Below, piece by piece: positions 57,989-64,000 of a DNA stretch of 64,000 nucleotides. Positions within the stretch are counted from its first letter, which is position 1, and each line of letters starts with the position of its first letter. The position numbers and the translations under genes were made by a program. The stretch is from contig NC_030387.2 of assembly GCF_001625215.2 (NCBI RefSeq), positions 33,751,606 to 33,815,605 of the forward strand, written 5' to 3'. The notes under the pieces are model-generated. The model worked only from the letters and a program-made list of their open reading frames with translations, was not told the origin of the DNA and did not search any database. This DNA comes from Daucus carota subsp. sativus. Taxonomy: Eukaryota > Streptophyta > Magnoliopsida > Apiales > Apiaceae.

Positions 57989-60900
57989 TTCTCTCTCCCT
58001 CTCTCTCCCCCTCCCTCCCTCCCTCTCTCATTTTGTATATTGTGCACAATGTAGCTTAATTGAAGAATAAATGTAATAACTGGTAGTAGTACATTGTTAG
58101 TTTCATTGGGAATCTCCAATGTTGTGTTTAATCTGCTTGTTTATGGTGGTGAATTTGATTTATAGGAGAAGGAGCATCGGATTTAGAGTTAGGTAATAAA
58201 CACTAAAATTGAATCAATATTTAAATGGATGAGCCAGATGCATTACTTTGTTGCAGCAAGGGATAAAGAAATTTTCAATTTAATTAAAAATTTAACAAAG
58301 GGACTTGTTGCTAGAAGTTAGAACTGCATATAGGTGGGGGACTGGTGAATGCTGCAACTTGTGGTTTAACTTCTTTGATGATTGGTTTATCTTTATCGGG
58401 TGCAGGTGTGTATTATATGTGTGATGGACCTGCCCTCTCGTATGGGCCGTACTTAGGAACTGTTGCGATGTCTTCCATTGCATCTGTATTACTTCTCTCG
58501 GTTAAGGCTTATGTTTTCTCTGTCAATTCTCAAATTGAGGCTGAAGCGTCATTGTCTCTATCAAAGCGGAAACTGCACTTGAAGAAGTCATGGGGAATGC
58601 CTGTCCTATTTCTCTCATCCTTGGTCTTTGCTTTAGGGCATATCGTTGTTGCTTATCGTACGAGGTGCAGAGCAAGGAGGAAATTGATGTTGCATCGAGT
58701 TGATCCAGAATCAGTAAGCTTATAATTCGTAGTTTTCTTAAAGATAAAGTTCAAATCATCACCTTAACAAATCACTATAATACTATATTCATGAAATATA
58801 TTGAAACTTGGAAACACGCTATAGCTTCTGAAGATTTAATTACAAGAAACTATATATTAGATTCCCATACATTTCGTGCTCTGTTTTCTTATGAATCTTT
58901 TTTAATGATTACAGATTCTTTCATGTAAAATACCATTTTCTGTTTATCAGAAAGTTCCAAGATCACCCACTCCTGCTGCTGGGAAAACGCTAAGAAGTGA
59001 TAGTGAGTTGATTAGAAGGCCTGGGGGGCTTATTTGTGATCAAGGGGAACGTCCAGTTCAGTTATTAGCAGATGTTGACAGCTTATTTATGATGACCCAA
59101 GGGATTAACCTACACTACAAGCTTAGCATATCTGGTGCACCTTCTCGTTCCTTGTCTTCTTCAACCTTTCTTAGCAGGCCTTCGGCAAATGTATATCCGA
59201 AAAGCAAGTATTATCTTCACAGGAGCTTTAGCAGTATTATCTTCACAGGAGCTTTAGCAGTCAATTCAATACATCCTCTCTCCATACACCACTATTAGAT
59301 CGATCAACTTATCCTGGACAATCAGAAGAAATACCAATTTTGAGTTTGATTGAAGCTGGTGATTATGAGGATATGAGTGGACATCGTCCTCCTGTGCTGG
59401 TGGAAGATTCGAGTACGAATCGTCAGTTTGGCATTGTTTTAGTGCATGGATTTGGAGGGGGGATCCTCATGGAGGCATGTAATGGGAGTGTTGGCTCGGC
59501 AGGTTGGCTGCACTGTTGCCGCTTTTGATCGTCCTGGATGGGGATTAACATCTAGACCTCAAAAACAGGACTGGGAAGAAAATCAGCTGCCTAATCCTTA
59601 CAAGCTTGAAACTCAGGTTATTGCCTGAAAATTATATTCTATTATTGCACATTGTTTATAGAACTGATATATCAGTTTCTTCTTGTTATTATGATTCCTT
59701 TCCTATTCACAATAACACCTTTCCGTATGCAGTTATGTTCATTGTGGTTTGTGCATGAATTATATTAAGGCCATAACTGTTTTTATTTGCCTTTTCTGTG
59801 ATACCCATGTCACTATGTATTATTCTCTGTGACAACCCTTATCTTAACATCTTTGCGGCAACGTATGTTTCCAGGTTGACCTACTTCTAAATTTTTGTTC
59901 GGAGATGGGGTTTTCTTCTGTTGTCCTTGTTGGTCATGATGATGGAGGCCTACTTGCTCTGAAAGCTGCGCAGAAAGTGATCTCCTCTGCGGCCTCTGTA
60001 AATGTGAGGAACTCACACTTTGAATAACTGATTCTCCACTGTATATCTCTTTTTGCATGTTAATCACAAAAAAGAAAAGAAAAAAGAAAGGAATAAACTA
60101 GAGCTAGATCTATGTTTAATTGTAATTACATGTTTTTAATACCCAATCCCCAATTTGGCATTTACTATGATAACTTTTTACATGAGAGTACTGATGATTG
60201 TGAATGCAGGTTGAAATCAAGGGGGTGGTATTACTAAATGTAAGCTTGTCAAGAGAAGTTGTTCCTGGCTTTGCTAGAATAATCTTGGGAACTTCACTTA
60301 AGAGAAACCTTGCAAGTCTAGTTAGGGCAGAGATCATACAAGCAGTCAATCGGCGTGCTTGGTATGATGCTACCAAGCTAACAACGGGAGTCACAAGTCT
60401 CTATAGGGTAAGCAAAGTCTATATGTAACAAGGCTATTTCCATGCTTAACAAGTGCCAATTTTTTGGTATTGCTGCTCTCTGTATCTTCATACTCAACCT
60501 GTCTGCCATCAAAACTTCACAGAAACTGGCAGATCCTTTTTGTTCTAACTTTTAAATGATTAATCCCTGGCTAGATACTTACAACAGCATAAAAGCGAAG
60601 CCTTTCCTAGCTTATTGAACTCCTTCACCTTGTTCAAACACTATATGAGCAAAATACTATATATAGTTATTATAATTTGCAAGTAATACACCATTGATTA
60701 AGTTGGGGTGCGGCCCTTGGGTGTTTCTATTGTAAAACTTCCATTGATAAAAAGTGTAATATATCTTAGCAAAAGCAGGGGACGTAATTAGAAACAAATT
60801 GAAGATTATTGTATAATGAGATATAAAAATAAAGGCAGTGTTCTGTATAGTTTGGTAATGGTGTATTGGAAATGTGAATGTGACATCTGCAATATTACAA

Positions 60901-61937
60901 ATTTAGTGATTGCCAACACAAGTATAGGTTACACTGCTCCAGCAATACCCTATGTTACCCGGACTCTTCATTTTGCCTTGAGTACCCGTGTCGGACACTC
61001 GACACTTGGACATGGGTATGGACAACCGACACTTACTTTAGGCCAAAAACATGTAAAATTTTCAAATTATTGCCGAGTCCGACACTCGGACACGTATCCA
61101 TGTTCAACACTTTTAGCCGAGTCCGGGTAACATGCCAATACCATAAACACATAGTCTAAGAACATTTCTTTTTTCAACTGAATTAGCATCTCTCACCTCT
61201 GTTATCTCATTGTGATGCTTTGCCTATTATCATGGTAGCTTATGATTAGTCATCTATCTTTACAGCAAGACATTTTTCTTAATTGCCAGTTGCATATACT
61301 GATCTTGAAAAGCATTTTAAAGCTCCCCTTGCTAAATTGGTATTATTTATATTCAGGCCCCTTTATATGTAGAAGGCTGGGTCGAAGCACTCCATGAGAT
61401 AGGTAGACTGTCATCTGAAACAGTGCTGTCTCCAAAAGACGCAGCGTCGTTAGTAGCAGCAGTCCAAAATATCCCAGTTTTAGTTATCGCAGGAGCTGAA
61501 GATGCTGTTGTCTCTTTGGATTCTGTTCAAACTATGGCTTCAAATTTTGTAAATTCTGTAAGTACAGCCACTATTACTTTTCTTTGGGAGTCATGAGTTT
61601 GCATATGCACTTTAAAGTCATGTGCTGAAGTGAAATGAAAAGTTCAAATGAGGTAATTATTAATTAAGTTATCAGAGTATTGAGCAATTTATAGTCTGAT
61701 CATTTCCTGGAGTGAGATAGCTGGTATCTTTAGAACTGGAAAGCAGATGATAAAACATTTTGAGTTTTCAGTGAAAAATATGTGTATCTAACCATGAACT
61801 GACTTATTGCATTGCAGAGACTGGTAGCAATATCTGGTTGTGGCCATCTTCCGCATGAAGAGTGTCCTAAGGCGTTGCTCGCAGCTTTACTGCCCTTCAT
61901 AAGCAGACTCTTAAGTATACGAGATTTGCAAAACTAG
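57662..61937 (+). CDS. Alpha/beta-hydrolase superfamily protein with N-terminal membrane region, frame disrupted
   Basis: Seven exons: 57662-57932, 58406-58713, 58915-59616, 59875-60003, 60210-60407, 61357-61557 and 61818-61937 (about 642 codons). The N-terminus has two or three hydrophobic segments (TIYFMVAMVASLLVMSLPLL, LGTVAMSSIASVLLLSVKAY, MPVLFLSSLVFALGHIVVAY). The hydrolase fold follows: LVHGFGGG, DRPGWGLTSRP, nucleophile elbow VGHDDGG (Asp nucleophile), VNRRAWYD, acid in AGAEDAVV and base His in SGCGHLPHEE. I recognise it as the plant family of At1g80280/At1g15490; the substrate is unknown. Two lesions lie in exon 3. A 26-bp exact tandem duplication (59209-59260) shifts the frame to a TAG at 59296-59298. 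Two bases are lost near 59462-59468, where HGFGGG should continue into a SWRHVMG-type motif. Together they restore phase downstream, but not past the stop. It may be a recent pseudogene, or the assembly may be wrong. Confidence 0.85.
57939..57982. repeat. (CT)n microsatellite in intron 1 of the hydrolase gene
   Basis: About 44 bp of CT followed by CTCTCCCT-rich sequence to about 58030. Open frames across it on both strands are artefacts. Confidence 0.95.
59209..59260 (+). repeat. 26-bp exact tandem duplication within hydrolase exon 3
   Basis: Unit starting TATTATCTTCACAGGAG occurs twice head to tail. Removing one copy restores the frame HRSFSSQFNTSSLHTPLLD, which fits the family. This makes it the first of the two lesions. 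Confidence 0.92.
60953..61132. mobile_element. MITE in intron 5 of the hydrolase gene, 180 bp
   Basis: TGTTACCCGGACTC and GAGTCCGGGTAACA are exact inverted ends. Inside are repeated GTCGGACACTCGACAC-type motifs in both orientations. It does not touch either splice site. Confidence 0.8.
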
Positions 61938-64000
61938 TAGGACCTTTTGTTATTATGTACAAATAGGTTTTATTTATGGAAGGGGTCGGGGTTTTCATTT
62001 CCTTCTAGATATCTTCTGTCTTTCTTCCAGCCTGTAGTTCATCTTCAAGAGAAGAGAGTAAGTCCATCTCTTCTTTTGGTTGTTTTTGGACTGTTAGTTT
62101 GGAGCCTCTTCTGGATGTGCTAGAACTCTCTTTCATGTATTCTTCTGTATCTTTCCCCTTCTTTGTTGTTGTTGGCCAGGTCTAGTCTTTTAGTGTGTTT
62201 CAGAAATCCTGTTGTTAACCACTTATGTCGTGGACCAACATCCTTGTACATTTTATTTACGTTGGTAATGAAAGAGCTCTTGCATGTTTTCGACAGAGCA
62301 AACTGTGTCAGGTTCTACCATTTCCCGGAAACTTTTCCAACTGGTATAGAATGAGATAGACAAGATATTGCTATGATGATAAAGAAAAGTAGCTGTGTTC
62401 TTTTACTCTGATTGTCACATGTAAAAAATTCCAAGTATGCTGTGCATATTGTGCGTGGGCCTGAAAGTTGGAATCTAATGATGATAGTAGATATTCAGCA
62501 TCCTTTTGAAAAGGAATAAAGCTATCGTCTTCCTTGGAGATTCAGAAAAGCTATGTTAATCAGAGAACAAAAGAAGGCATCGAGTTATGATTTCTCTTGG
62601 ACAAATTTTAGATAATGTATTAAACATCCATTTTAGCCAATCATTTATTCGTTCAAGAGGCTTTTCATTATTAAAAATAAAATAAAAAGTTGGTTGGCCG
62701 CTACCTATTCATGAGCAATGTAAAATAGATACTAGAATATTTAGAAAAAATGAATAAGACTCTACTGGAATGAATTGCACTGTGTTTATCAAAATCATGG
62801 TTTAGAGAATTATATAGCTAATCCGGGGAAGATGCTCGAGCATGTCCCAACTAGGTTCCCTAAACAATTCAAAAGATAGCATAATGAATGTTCATTTTCA
62901 TGGCAGCATTGGCGTTTGTGCTGTTAAACCAGGCTTCTTTTTAGGAGTGCTGCATAGTGCATGCTCAGCAGTCTAGGCTTCTTTTTTAGAGGTCGGGAAT
63001 GATTAAAGGGCATAGTGAAGATTCAGAGCATCTGTCAGCCGCTCAACATTCACCCACAGATGGGATTGATTGATGTAGAATGAGGAACCATGGTTTCATA
63101 ACATACTACTTTAGTTTCTTTTGGGTGGCCCAAATATATTTTTACGGGATTATCAATATTTTTTAGATATATACAATCGTTTTGCTTTCTTCATTCCCTC
63201 TTCTATCCTTTGTCCTCTCCTTCAATTATAATATCGTTCACAATTTTCGGTCGTCCTTCCTTTCAGTTTTATTCAAGTCGACGACAATCACTATATCCTT
63301 CAGGCTTCAAACAAACCGAACAGTAGTGATAAACTATAATGGTTATCATCACCAAGGAAGAAAATACAGAAACATATTATGATTTACCTGCTTGGCACTC
63401 TGCAGAAAGTTCCATAACACAGAGACAAGTTACACACTCAAGCACATGTCATATTAAAAGGCTTTAACAGCAAAAATGTCATCAGATCAACACTGAAAAG
63501 ACAAACAGCAAACATAACTGATGTCCCTAACATTGCACGGACAAACGAAACTGATGCGCAAGTAATTTGCCACTGTAAAGGTTGTCCGACTCGAAACATA
63601 TAAGAAACATATGGACGCTGCAGGTACTAAGTTTTTGTGTTTTGTTTCTTTTACATTCTTTTCAGGTTCAAAGAGGAGCCCTACAGCCAATGTGCCATTT
63701 CCGTTACATTTTTTAACGGCAGTGATGAGTTTAATACTGTTAATCGAGTTTAGTGAGCAACTTGAGACCCCGTGGAGATCAGTGATGAGATTGATACCAT
63801 TTGTTCACTTCAGTGATGAGTTTGATACTGCTCAAATACTCCGGCAAGTTACTTAATTTTACAATCCCAAACATTCATAGACGCGGAAATATTAGAAGAA
63901 AGGAAGAGATTTTTGCTGTGTTCAAGACATTTGTTAGGAAGTGCCAGAAAAGTGAATTACAGTCACCCACACCTAAGATATAGGGATAGAAGCAACATAT
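61938..64000. other. 3' UTR of the hydrolase gene and intergenic region
   Basis: The transcript end is probably between 62000 and 62400. The sequence beyond has no recognisable gene. CAGTGATGAG-containing short direct repeats occur at about 63718-63835. Confidence 0.45.

Noticed and set aside
57865..58119. Minus-strand ORF rich in Arg-Glu
   Set aside because: It is a translation of the (CT)n microsatellite in intron 1 of the hydrolase gene.

Overview
This is a window of an AT-rich plant nuclear genome, most likely a dicot; I cannot name the species. The evidence is spliced GT-AG genes from plant-specific families (RFL-type PPR, AVT6, STRUBBELIG-receptor family, PAP/OAS1 nucleotidyltransferase-like), many Stowaway, Tourist, hAT, CACTA and Mutator-like elements (MULEs), and (AT)n and (CT)n microsatellites. 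No prokaryotic or organellar feature was seen.

Genes from left to right: the 3' end of a PAP/OAS1 nucleotidyltransferase-like gene (+, 228-1840); a decayed RFL-type PPR copy (-, about 3750-4790); a nearly full-length RFL-type PPR gene with one 2-nt frameshift (-, 5852-7706); a MULE with an apparently intact mudrA-like transposase (element 10139-14886, gene on -); an AVT6E-like amino acid transporter (+, 15223-16704) starting about 340 bp beyond the MULE; a SAM-domain protein (+, 19291-19899); a nine-exon multi-pass membrane protein (-, 26314-29263); a secreted proline-rich protein (-, 31347-32477); a STRUBBELIG-family receptor-like gene without a kinase domain (-, 39263-41987); an RPA1-like pseudogene fragment (-, 47375-47869); and a seven-exon alpha/beta-hydrolase gene (+, 57662-61937) whose reading frame carries two lesions.

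The space between genes is mostly transposon. Three different MULEs each have 9-bp target-site duplications. The first is the coding element at 10139-14886. The second (22195-24830) holds about fifteen short palindromes built on GCAATG-NNN-CATTGC and lies inside a hAT-like element. The third is a 4-kb foldback element (42619-46643): two near-identical arms of about 2 kb, in opposite orientation, each with the same pair of convergent unknown ORFs. Its transcripts could fold into long double-stranded RNA, and it is the strongest candidate for something not described before.

Other nests are a CACTA-like element in a Stowaway (7801-8819), a hAT holding a Stowaway that itself holds another hAT (48270-50516), and a Stowaway in a Stowaway (52805-53405). 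A 1.1-kb direct segmental duplication (33611-34784 and 55808-56870) carries independent Stowaway insertions in its two copies. The genes are not a functional cluster; they are ordinary neighbours separated by repeats. Exon limits were read by eye from splice motifs and frame continuity.
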